Positions 8,435-15,679 of a stretch of DNA of 64,000 nt are shown in pieces (the first letter of the stretch is position 1; each line of letters starts with the position of its first letter). Source of the stretch: Streptomyces sp. NBC_00582. Its GTDB lineage: Bacteria; Actinomycetota; Actinomycetes; Streptomycetales; Streptomycetaceae. The notes beneath the pieces were generated by a model. That model saw nothing but the letters and a program-made list of their open reading frames with translations, searched no databases and was not told the origin of the DNA. Where the stretch lies: positions 3,658,001 through 3,722,000 of the forward strand of contig NZ_CP107772.1 of the NCBI RefSeq assembly GCF_036345155.1, read 5' to 3'. Position numbers and translations under genes: made by a program.

Positions 8435-8857
8435 TTGAGTCAGATGAGCCAGGCGGCACAGAATCTGAACTGGTTGATCACCAACTTCGTGGACAACACC
8501 CCCGGGGTGTCCCACACCGTCGTCGTGTCCGCCGACGGGCTCCTGCTCGCGATGTCCGAGGGCTTCCCGCGCGACCGTGCCGATCAGCTCGCGGCGGTCG
8601 CGTCGGGGCTCACCTCGCTCACGGCCGGCGCGTCCCGGATCTTCGAGGGCGGCAGTGTGGCCCAGACGGTCGTCGAGATGGAGCGAGGATTCCTCTTCCT
8701 CATGTCCGTCTCGGACGGCTCTTCCCTGGCCGTGCTCGCGCACCCCGAGTGCGACATCGGCCTCGTCGGCTACGAGATGGCGCTGCTGGTCGACCGCGCG
8801 GGCGCGGTCCTCACCCCGGACCTGCGCGCCGAACTCCAGGGCAGTCTGCTCCACTGA
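8435..8857 (+). CDS. cvnB1: CvnB1, roadblock/LC7 domain protein
   Basis: A 140-residue roadblock/LC7 protein (MSQAAQNLNWLITNF, then VSADGLLLAMSEG), a fold that acts as a GTPase partner or GAP-like scaffold in bacteria. The likely start is TTG 8435, directly after the cvnA1 TAG, because AGGAG at 8424-8428 gives 6-nt spacing; the ATG at 8444 would be 15 nt away. The cvnB2 gene has GTG at the equivalent place, giving the same 140-residue length. It probably binds CvnD and links it to CvnA. Confidence 0.93.
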   Translation: MSQMSQAAQNLNWLITNFVDNTPGVSHTVVVSADGLLLAMSEGFPRDRADQLAAVASGLTSLTAGASRIFEGGSVAQTVVEMERGFLFLMSVSDGSSLAVLAHPECDIGLVGYEMALLVDRAGAVLTPDLRAELQGSLLH

Positions 8858-8969
8858 CCGGCCCCGGCACCACCCACCTCACGCAATCACCGTCCGGCCG
8901 ACACAATCCCCCCACCGGCCTCGACGGACGGCACGACTGACCGAGAATGCTGTCCCGCCCGGAGGATCC

Positions 8970-9368
8970 ATGACCCCGCCCCCCGCCCATCATGATCCGT
9001 ACGCGGAGCCGTACGGGGATGAGGGCGACCAGCCGCTGGTGCGTCCGTACGCGATGACCGGCGGCCGGACCCGGCCGCGCTATCAGCTCGCCATCGAGGC
9101 GCTGATCAGCACCACGGCCGACCCGGCAGCACTGATGGGGCTGCTCCCGGAGCACCAGCGCATCTGCCACCTGTGCCGCGAGGTGAAGTCGGTCGCCGAG
9201 GTCTCGGCGCTGCTGGCCATGCCGCTGGGTGTGGCCCGGATCCTGGTGGCGGACCTCGCCGAGGCCGGTCTGGTGGCCATCCACCAGCCGGGCGGCGACG
9301 AGAACAACGGCGGCGCTCCGGACGTGACGCTGCTCGAAAGGGTGCTCAGTGGACTTCGCAAGCTCTGA
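8970..9368 (+). CDS. cvnC1: CvnC1, DUF742 protein
   Basis: A 132-residue cytoplasmic DUF742 protein. A short Pro/Tyr/Asp-rich N-terminus precedes PLVRPYAMTGGRTRPRYQLA and a winged-helix-like C-terminal region (EHQRICHLCREVKSVAEVSA, LGVARILVADLAEAGLVAIH). The two cysteines of CHLC are shared with CvnC2 (CNLC). The start is ATG 8970 behind GGAGG. Its last 20 nt overlap cvnD1, so translation is probably coupled. Its role within the conservon complex is undefined. Confidence 0.93.
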   Translation: MTPPPAHHDPYAEPYGDEGDQPLVRPYAMTGGRTRPRYQLAIEALISTTADPAALMGLLPEHQRICHLCREVKSVAEVSALLAMPLGVARILVADLAEAGLVAIHQPGGDENNGGAPDVTLLERVLSGLRKL

Positions 9369-9924
9369 CGGGGGCCGGGCCACCACTTCCGCGAAGATCG
9401 TGGTGGCGGGTGGCTTCGGCGTGGGCAAGACCACGTTCGTGGGCGCGGTCTCCGAGATCAACCCGCTGCGTACCGAGGCCGTCATGACGTCCGCGTCGGC
9501 GGGCATCGACGACCTCACCCACACCGGGGACAAGACCACCACCACGGTGGCCATGGACTTCGGCCGTATCACCCTGGACCAGGACCTGATCCTCTACCTG
9601 TTCGGCACGCCCGGCCAGGACCGGTTCTGGTTCATGTGGGACGACCTGGTGCGCGGCGCGATCGGGGCGGTCGTGCTCGTGGACACCCGTCGTCTCGCCG
9701 ACTGCTTCCCCGCGGTCGACTACTTCGAGAACTCCGGGCTGCCGTTCGTCGTCGCCCTCAACGGCTTCGACGGGCAGCAGCCGTACCAGCCCGAGGAGGT
9801 GCGCGAGGCGCTGCAGATCGGCCCGGACACCCCGATCATCACGACGGACGCCCGGCACCGCTCGGACGCCAAGTCGGCGCTCATCACGCTGGTCGAGCAT
9901 GCGCTCATGGCGCGTTTGCGGTAA
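9349..9924 (+). CDS. cvnD1: CvnD1, Ras-like small GTPase
   Basis: A 191-residue GTPase of the MglA/Rab-like type. The P-loop GGFGVGKTT is at residues 21-29, the switch region is rich in Thr (HTGDKTTTTVAMDFG), and the G3-like motif is GTPGQDR. The usual NKxD base-recognition motif is replaced by LNGFD. The start is GTG 9349 with AAAGGG 6 nt upstream, inside the end of cvnC1. It is the G-protein output of conservon 1. Positions 9454-9665 are nearly identical in DNA to cvnD2. Confidence 0.95.
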   Translation: MDFASSDGGRATTSAKIVVAGGFGVGKTTFVGAVSEINPLRTEAVMTSASAGIDDLTHTGDKTTTTVAMDFGRITLDQDLILYLFGTPGQDRFWFMWDDLVRGAIGAVVLVDTRRLADCFPAVDYFENSGLPFVVALNGFDGQQPYQPEEVREALQIGPDTPIITTDARHRSDAKSALITLVEHALMARLR

Positions 9925-9968
9925 CTTTCAACATCACCATGGAGTACGGCAGTTGTCGTAGACCCTTT

Positions 9969-10002
9969 GGAGCCGGCTGTGGCCTTTGACACGGCCGGCT
10001 CC
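9969..10002 (+). terminator. Terminator after cvnD1
   Basis: GGAGCCGGCTGTG at 9969-9981 pairs with CACGGCCGGCTCC at 9990-10002 (one G-T wobble) around an 8-nt loop, 44 bp after the cvnD1 stop. There is no long T tract. Confidence 0.75.
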
Positions 10003-10082
10003 GGTGTTCATAACGTTTCGGCAGAGGAATCGGGTGGTACCGCCACGCGTCGCGGTCACTTGGTCTCACTGTGCGCACGAAG

Positions 10083-10115
10083 GCCCCGTCTTTTGACGGG
10101 GCTCGCTCTTTTTGA
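10083..10115 (+). terminator. Second terminator, T-tailed
   Basis: GCCCCGTC-TTTT-GACGGGGC at 10083-10102 followed by TCGCTCTTTTT, a classical intrinsic terminator between the two conservons. It indicates that conservon 2 has its own promoter. Confidence 0.8.
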
Positions 10116-10298
10116 CCGTTTTACGTGGGGCTTACATCACTTCGAACCGGCACTTCTCCATGTTTGGAACTGCGCAGGGCGTCGTGCTGGAATGCCTGAA
10201 CTGCCCAATAGTCAATGACGTACTGATGGTCGATGGCTGACCGGGCTCTGAGACACTGCGGCACGGAAGGTGCCGACCGCCGAGAGGTTGTTGGTCGA

Positions 10299-13200
10299 GT
10301 GAGGCGAAGCAAGAAAAGTCCCGAGCCGGCGGCCCGGGGCAACTTCACGCCGCCGCCGCGCGGAGCGGCGCCCGCCCCTGTGCCCGGCTCGGAGCCGACG
10401 GCCGCACCCCCCAAGAGCGGTGGCCGTCTGTCGCCCCGCAACTGGCGGGTGCCGACCAGGCTGAACGCGATCCTGCTCATACCCGTGCTGGTCGGCCTGG
10501 TCATGGGCGGCTTCCAGGTGAAGGGCTCGATCGACACCTGGCAGGAGGCCCGCGACGCCGAGAAGGTCGCGAAGATCGTGGCCGCCGCCGGTGAGTACGC
10601 CGAGGCCCTCCTCAACGAGCGCGACCTGAGCGCCGAGCCGTTGCTGGAGAACAAGAAGGACGACTCCGTCGTCAAGCAGGCCCGCGCCGTCACCGACGAG
10701 AAGGCCGCCGCCTTCCACCAGGAAACGGTCGGGATGCCCGACAAGGAGGGCCTCAAGCGCCGTCTGAACCTGGTGGAGGAGGCCGAGCCGGCGCTGACGA
10801 AGATCCGCGCGGCCGCCTACACCAAGAAGATGGACCCGGTCCAGACCGAAGAGGGCTACGTCGCGGTCGAGCACCTGCTGATGGAGTTCTCCAACGAACT
10901 CGGCCTCGGCACCGGCAACATCACCGCCTACGGCCGTACGGTCTACGCGATCGCCCTCGCCAAGGGCGCCGAGTCCCTGCAGCGCGCGATCGGCATGCAC
11001 CTGCTGGTCCGGCCCAGCCCGGACGAGGCCACGTACAAGTCGCAGCTCATCTCCTTCACCTCGTACGCCTACCTGGAGCAGGTCGCCGTCCAGGAGTACG
11101 GCTCCGGTGGCACCACCCAGGACGCCGCGCGCCTCAATGAGGTCATGAAGGAGAAGCAGGCCGAGGGCGAGCAGGCCGCGGCCGACGCCAAGGCCAAGAC
11201 GGAGGCCGCGGGCCAGACGTACGTCGCGCCGCCGTCGATGACCGACATGATCAAGCTGATCGGCAGCGGTCAGACCCCCGCCCAGCTTGCCGACCAGGGC
11301 GTCACCGCCAAGTCGTGGATGGCCGCCTCGACCCTGAAGTTCGAGGGGTACAGCCAGGTCGAGACCGAGCTCATCAACCGCGCGGTGGACGACGCCGGCG
11401 CGATCGCCTCCGACGCCCAGCGCGACGCGATCATCAACGCCTCGATCGTCATCATCGCCCTGCTGGCCGCGTTCATCATCGCCTCGCTCATGGCCCGCCA
11501 GATGAGCACCTCGATGCGTCAGCTGCGCAACGCCGCGTTCGGTATCGCCGAGCAGCGTCTGCCGATGCTGGTCGACCAGCTCTCGCGCACCGACCCCGGC
11601 CGGGTCGACACCCGTGTCCAGCCCATCCCGATCAACACCCGGGACGAGATCGGCGAAGTCGCCCGCGCCTTCGACCAGGTCCACCGCGAGGCCGTCCGGC
11701 TCGCCGCCGAGCAGGCCCTGCTGCGGGGCAACATCAACGCGATCTTCACCAACCTCTCGCGCCGCAACCAGTCGCTGATCGAGGGCCAGCTGACCCTGAT
11801 CACCGATCTGGAGAACAACGAGGCCGACCCGGACCAGCTCGAGAACCTCTTCCGGCTGGACCACCTCGCGACCCGTATGCGCCGCAACGGCGAGAACCTC
11901 CTGGTCCTCGCCGGCGAGGAGCCCGGCCGCCGCTGGGACCAGCCGGTCCCGCTGGTCGACGTGTTGCGCGCCGCCTCCTCCGAGGTGGAGCAGTACGAGC
12001 GCATCGAGCTCTCCGGCGTGCCGGAGGCCGAGATCCACGGCCGCGCCGTGACCGACCTCGTGCACCTGCTGGCCGAGCTGCTGGAGAACGCCACCACGTT
12101 CTCCTCCCCGCAGACCAAGGTCCGGGTGACCGCGACCCGACTGCCCGACGGCCGGATCATGATCGAGATCCACGACAAGGGCATCGGTCTCACCGCCGAG
12201 GACTTCGCGGACATCAACCACAAGCTGGCCAACCCGCCGACCGTGGACGCCGCGATCTCGCAGCGCATGGGTCTGTTCGTGGTCGGCCGGCTGTCCGACC
12301 GGCACGGCATCCGGGTCCAGCTCCGCCCCTCGGGCGAGCAGGCCGGCACCACCTCGCTGGTCATGCTCCCGGACGCCATCACCCACGGTGGCGGCGGCGA
12401 GCAGCCCGAGCGCGACGAGTTCACCGTCTCGCAGATCATCCCGGAGCAGCACCAGCAGCTCCCGGGCGAGGACTTCAGCAACGGCCTGCCGATGCGCACG
12501 GCCGCCGAGCTCGGCTTCGACGACAGCCGCTACGAGGTTCCGGACGACCTGCGCGACCTGGACCCCGTGGGCCGCTCGCTGATGCGCGAGGAGCGCAAGG
12601 CGGCCCTGGAGTCCCAGGCGGGTCAGCCGCAGCACACCCAGGAGATCCCCGCCTTCGCGGAGGGCTTCGACGGCACCCCGCAGCAGCAGCCGTCGTACGA
12701 CAACGGCTTCGACGCGGCGCCGACGGGCTACGACAGCAGCCAGACGGCGTTCGTGGACCAGCCGGGGGCGTACGAGGGCGCGGACGGCCAGAACGGCCGC
12801 ACGGCGTACGAGGAGCCGCAGCAGGCGCCGTACGGGGAGCGGCAGCGCCCTGCGTACGACGAGCAGTACTTCGCGCCGAACGACGGGATGCCGCAGGGCG
12901 AGTCCTTCTCGGCCCCGAACGGGGTGCCGCAGAACAACGGCTTCGCGGCCAACGGCGGCTACCCGGACCCGGCGTATGCGGAGCCGGCCCAGGAGGAGCG
13001 CGGGGCCTCGCACGCAGCGGCGGGCGACGGCTACCCGGCGTACGAGGAGAAGTCCTACCAGGACGACTGGCCCCAGCAGTCCGGCTACCGGAACGGCTAC
13101 CCGGACCAGTACGCTCCGGAAGCGGAATCCTCGCAGGCCGCTGACGCGGGTGAGCAGGACCGCGTAGGCTTCGACCGTCCGGGACCGGCCCCCTCCGCCG

Positions 13201-13616
13201 TCCACGAGCTGACCGACGCCGGGCTTCCCCGCCGTGGATCCACCGCGGCGAACGGTTCGAACGGCGCCGCGCGGCCCGTGCACACGGAAGCGCCGGCCTC
13301 CCCTTCGGAGAGCAACGGCGAGAGCGGCTGGCGTTCGGCCAACGACGCGCGCTGGCAGCAGGCCGCACAGCTCCGGAAGCCCAAGGCGGGCGGGGTGACC
13401 TCGTCCGGCCTGCCGCGGCGGGTGCCCAAGGCCAACCTGGTCGAGGGAGCCGCCGAGACCACCCCCCAGGGAGGTCCTCAGATCTCCCGCGCTCCGGAGG
13501 ACGTCCGGGGCAGGCTGAGCAACCTGCGTCGAGGCGTCCAGCGCGGACGCAACGCAGGCAGTGAAACGAACGGCCAGGGCTTCGGTCCTGACAGCACCTA
13601 CAACCAGGAGCGTTAG
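10299..13616 (+). CDS. cvnA2: CvnA2, conservon membrane sensor with histidine-kinase ATPase domain
   Basis: A 1105-residue paralogue of CvnA1. Transmembrane helices lie at about 54-74 and 379-400 and flank a helical extracytoplasmic domain. HAMP follows, then a HATPase core with HLLAELLENATTF near 588 and DKGIGL near 625. The low-complexity tail from about 690 is Tyr/Gly/Gln/Glu-rich with repeated YE and PAY segments and ends in a conserved GGVTSSGLPRRVPKANL block also present in CvnA1. I prefer GTG 10299 (GAGAGG 11 nt upstream, mirroring cvnA1) over the longer frame from 10233, which lacks a ribosome site. Confidence 0.9.
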   Translation: MRRSKKSPEPAARGNFTPPPRGAAPAPVPGSEPTAAPPKSGGRLSPRNWRVPTRLNAILLIPVLVGLVMGGFQVKGSIDTWQEARDAEKVAKIVAAAGEYAEALLNERDLSAEPLLENKKDDSVVKQARAVTDEKAAAFHQETVGMPDKEGLKRRLNLVEEAEPALTKIRAAAYTKKMDPVQTEEGYVAVEHLLMEFSNELGLGTGNITAYGRTVYAIALAKGAESLQRAIGMHLLVRPSPDEATYKSQLISFTSYAYLEQVAVQEYGSGGTTQDAARLNEVMKEKQAEGEQAAADAKAKTEAAGQTYVAPPSMTDMIKLIGSGQTPAQLADQGVTAKSWMAASTLKFEGYSQVETELINRAVDDAGAIASDAQRDAIINASIVIIALLAAFIIASLMARQMSTSMRQLRNAAFGIAEQRLPMLVDQLSRTDPGRVDTRVQPIPINTRDEIGEVARAFDQVHREAVRLAAEQALLRGNINAIFTNLSRRNQSLIEGQLTLITDLENNEADPDQLENLFRLDHLATRMRRNGENLLVLAGEEPGRRWDQPVPLVDVLRAASSEVEQYERIELSGVPEAEIHGRAVTDLVHLLAELLENATTFSSPQTKVRVTATRLPDGRIMIEIHDKGIGLTAEDFADINHKLANPPTVDAAISQRMGLFVVGRLSDRHGIRVQLRPSGEQAGTTSLVMLPDAITHGGGGEQPERDEFTVSQIIPEQHQQLPGEDFSNGLPMRTAAELGFDDSRYEVPDDLRDLDPVGRSLMREERKAALESQAGQPQHTQEIPAFAEGFDGTPQQQPSYDNGFDAAPTGYDSSQTAFVDQPGAYEGADGQNGRTAYEEPQQAPYGERQRPAYDEQYFAPNDGMPQGESFSAPNGVPQNNGFAANGGYPDPAYAEPAQEERGASHAAAGDGYPAYEEKSYQDDWPQQSGYRNGYPDQYAPEAESSQAADAGEQDRVGFDRPGPAPSAVHELTDAGLPRRGSTAANGSNGAARPVHTEAPASPSESNGESGWRSANDARWQQAAQLRKPKAGGVTSSGLPRRVPKANLVEGAAETTPQGGPQISRAPEDVRGRLSNLRRGVQRGRNAGSETNGQGFGPDSTYNQER

Positions 13617-13617
13617 T

Positions 13618-14040
13618 GTGAGCCCGATGAGCCAGGCGGCACAGAACCTGAACTGGTTGATCACCAACTTCGTGGACAACACCCCGGGGGTGTCCCACAC
13701 GGTGGTGGTCTCCGCCGACGGACTCCTTCTGGCGATGTCCGAGGGTTTTCCCCGCGACCGCGCCGATCAGCTGGCGGCCGTCGCCTCCGGACTGACCTCG
13801 CTGACGGCGGGTGCCTCCCGCATCTTCGAGGGTGGCAGCGTGAACCAGACGGTTGTGGAGATGGAGCGGGGATTCCTGTTCATCATGTCCATTTCTGACG
13901 GTTCCTCGCTCGCGGTGCTCGCGCACCCCGAGGCGGACATCGGCCTCATTGGGTACGAGATGGCCCTTCTGGTGGACCGTGCCGGCACGGTTCTGACGCC
14001 CGACCTTCGTGCGGAGCTCCAAGGGAGCCTGCTCAACTGA
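13618..14040 (+). CDS. cvnB2: CvnB2, roadblock/LC7 domain protein
   Basis: A 140-residue roadblock/LC7 protein almost identical in sequence to CvnB1 over its whole length. The start is GTG 13618, one base after the cvnA2 stop, with AGGAG at 13606-13610 (7-nt spacing). A longer in-frame start at 13561 lies inside cvnA2 and is unnecessary. It is the presumed partner of CvnD2. Confidence 0.94.
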   Translation: MSPMSQAAQNLNWLITNFVDNTPGVSHTVVVSADGLLLAMSEGFPRDRADQLAAVASGLTSLTAGASRIFEGGSVNQTVVEMERGFLFIMSISDGSSLAVLAHPEADIGLIGYEMALLVDRAGTVLTPDLRAELQGSLLN

Positions 14041-14136
14041 CAGTAGGACGGTGCGTTTTGGCGTCCCGAGGCCGTAGGGTTTCGGGACGCGGCTCCATAG
14101 TGATGGGTGCCCGGCACAGTCGGAGGAGGAGAGAAA

Positions 14137-14715
14137 GTGGCAACACCCCCAGGCGGTTCGAATTCGGGTAATTGGTCGTACGGTCCTCCCCAGGGCCCGG
14201 GCGACGGTACCCAGAACCCGAACCGTTACAACTTCCCCTCCGCACCGAGCCAGCAGCGGCCGTACGCGCCCCAGGGCCCCGGGCCCTCGCCGTACGACCA
14301 GCCGTCGGCCCCGCGCATCCAGCCCGTGCAGCCGCAGCGACGCGCCCCCGAGCCGGCGCCCGCCGGAGCGTCGAACAACCCCCTGGTGCGTCCGTACGCC
14401 ATGACCGGCGGCAGGACGCGCCCGCGCTACCAGCTCGCCATCGAGGCGCTGGTGCACACCACTGCGCAGCCGCACCAGATGCAGGGCCAGCTGCCCGAGC
14501 ATCAGCGGATCTGCAACCTGTGCCGTGAGATCAAGTCGGTGGCCGAGATCTCGGCCCTCCTGACCATCCCTCTCGGCGTGGCCAGGATCCTCGTCGCCGA
14601 CTTGGCGGAGGCGGGACTGGTCGCCATCCATCAGCCCGGCGGCGACGAGAACGCCGGCGGCCAGCCAGACGTGACACTGCTCGAAAGGGTGCTCAGTGGA
14701 CTTCGCAAGCTCTAG
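14137..14715 (+). CDS. cvnC2: CvnC2, DUF742 protein
   Basis: A 192-residue DUF742 protein. The C-terminal 125 residues match CvnC1 closely (PLVRPYAMTGGRTRPRYQLAI, EHQRICNLCREIKSVAEISA), but it carries an extra 60-70-residue Pro/Gln/Tyr/Asn-rich N-terminal extension absent from CvnC1. The start is GTG 14137 preceded by a GGAGGAGGAG purine run. It overlaps cvnD2 by 20 nt, as in conservon 1. Confidence 0.93.
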   Translation: MATPPGGSNSGNWSYGPPQGPGDGTQNPNRYNFPSAPSQQRPYAPQGPGPSPYDQPSAPRIQPVQPQRRAPEPAPAGASNNPLVRPYAMTGGRTRPRYQLAIEALVHTTAQPHQMQGQLPEHQRICNLCREIKSVAEISALLTIPLGVARILVADLAEAGLVAIHQPGGDENAGGQPDVTLLERVLSGLRKL

Positions 14716-15277
14716 CGGCGGTCCTTCCCGCTCCACCACCTCGGCGAAGATCGTGGTGGCGGGTGGCTTCGGCGTGGGCAAGACCACGTTCGTCGGGGCC
14801 GTCTCGGAGATCAACCCGCTGCGTACCGAGGCCGTCATGACGTCCGCGTCGGCGGGCATCGACGACCTCACCCACACCGGAGACAAGACCACCACCACGG
14901 TGGCCATGGACTTCGGCCGTATCACCCTGGACCAGGACCTGATCCTCTACCTGTTCGGCACGCCCGGCCAGGACCGGTTCTGGTTCATGTGGGACGACCT
15001 GGTGCGCGGCGCGATCGGCGCGATCGTCCTGGTGGACACCCGTCGTCTCGCCGACTGCTTCCCCGCGGTCGACTACTTCGAGAACAGCGGTCTGCCGTTC
15101 GTGATCGCCCTCAACGGCTTCGACGGCAACCAGCCGTACAACCCCGAAGAGGTGCGCGAGGCGCTGCAGATCGGCCCGGACACCCCGATCATCACGACCG
15201 ACGCCCGGCACCGCTCGGACGCCAAGTCGGCGCTCATCACGCTCGTCGAGCACGCGCTGATGGCCCGCCTGCGGTAG
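14696..15277 (+). CDS. cvnD2: CvnD2, Ras-like small GTPase
   Basis: A 193-residue GTPase nearly identical to CvnD1, with P-loop GGFGVGKTT, GTPGQDR, and LNGFD in place of NKxD. The start is GTG 14696 inside cvnC2, with AAAGGG upstream. DNA from 14807 to 15018 differs from cvnD1 at a single synonymous site (GGA versus GGG at 14881), although the upstream cvnA genes are well diverged. That pattern suggests gene conversion. Confidence 0.95.
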   Translation: MDFASSSGGPSRSTTSAKIVVAGGFGVGKTTFVGAVSEINPLRTEAVMTSASAGIDDLTHTGDKTTTTVAMDFGRITLDQDLILYLFGTPGQDRFWFMWDDLVRGAIGAIVLVDTRRLADCFPAVDYFENSGLPFVIALNGFDGNQPYNPEEVREALQIGPDTPIITTDARHRSDAKSALITLVEHALMARLR

Positions 15278-15288
15278 GGATCGACGTG

Positions 15289-15334
15289 CGAACGGCCCCT
15301 GTGCCCCCTGGAGTGGGGCCCAGGGGCCGTTCGC
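15289..15334 (+). terminator. Terminator after cvnD2
   Basis: A perfect 14-bp stem, GCGAACGGCCCCTG (15289-15302) with its complement at 15321-15334, starting 11 bp after the cvnD2 stop. Confidence 0.85.
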
Positions 15335-15362
15335 GTTCGGCGGCCGGCGGAGCCGCGCACGC

Positions 15363-15396
15363 AGAAGGGCCCCCTCCCGGCGGAGGGGGCCCTTCT
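15363..15396. terminator. Terminator facing accE
   Basis: A perfect 15-bp stem, AGAAGGGCCCCCTCC (15363-15377), loop CGGC, complement at 15382-15396. It lies between convergent transcripts, 31 bp from the accE stop, so it serves the minus-strand acc operon and backs up the conservon terminator. Confidence 0.85.
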
Positions 15397-15427
15397 CGCC
15401 GTATCGGCGGCTCGGGCGAGCGCGGCG

Positions 15428-15622
15428 TTACCGCCAGCTGTGCGGGGCGCGGAAGCCGCCCTCGCGCTCCAGGCGGCGCCAGCCCGCCTTGCGGTGGGGG
15501 CGGTGGGCCTGGGTGGGCTCGGAGGTGCGGGCGGCGGCGCGGGCCAGCAGGATCGCCGTGATGGCGGCGACTTCCTCGGGCTCGGCGTTGCCCTTCTCGA
15601 CGCGGATGTCGGGAGTGTTCAT
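15428..15622 (-). CDS. accE: Acyl-CoA carboxylase epsilon subunit
   Basis: A 64-residue protein typical of actinobacterial AccE/PccE. The N-terminal half (IRVEKGNAEPEEVAAITAILLARAAA) is the conserved epsilon signature and the C-terminus is basic and Trp-containing (AGWRRLEREGGFRAPHSWR). In Streptomyces, epsilon subunits bind the carboxyltransferase beta subunit and raise activity of the acyl-CoA carboxylase complex that feeds malonyl- and methylmalonyl-CoA to fatty-acid and polyketide synthesis. It lies 57 bp downstream of accB on the same strand. No biotin-carrier alpha subunit is in the window. Confidence 0.93.
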   Translation of the reverse strand: MNTPDIRVEKGNAEPEEVAAITAILLARAAARTSEPTQAHRPHRKAGWRRLEREGGFRAPHSWR

Positions 15623-15679
15623 GGGTGTCAGTCTCCGTGAGAGAGGTTTCCGCAGAGGGATCGGGGAGAGTCCGCCGGG

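Larger units (their letters stand above)
9925..10298. other. Intergenic region between conservons 1 and 2
   Basis: 374 bp without a supported gene. The first half holds two terminators (listed). The second half is AT-richer (TTTGACCGTTTTACG near 10111) and should contain the cvnA2 promoter. GTGCTGGAAT at 10184-10193 repeats a 10-mer found upstream of cvnA1. The small forward frame at 9967-10218 crosses both hairpins and has no ribosome site. Confidence 0.6.

Noticed and set aside
4703..8854. A 1383-residue frame on the minus strand opposite cvnA1-cvnB1
   Set aside because: It is the antisense shadow of the conservon genes: composition is Val/Gly/Arg/Leu-rich without domain signatures, there is no ribosome site, and it spans two real genes.
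9967..10218. 83-residue forward frame between conservons
   Set aside because: It crosses two strong terminator hairpins and lacks a ribosome site.
10212..13700. A 1162-residue minus-strand frame opposite cvnA2
   Set aside because: Same antisense effect in high-GC DNA; the plus-strand gene has clear domains and family synteny.
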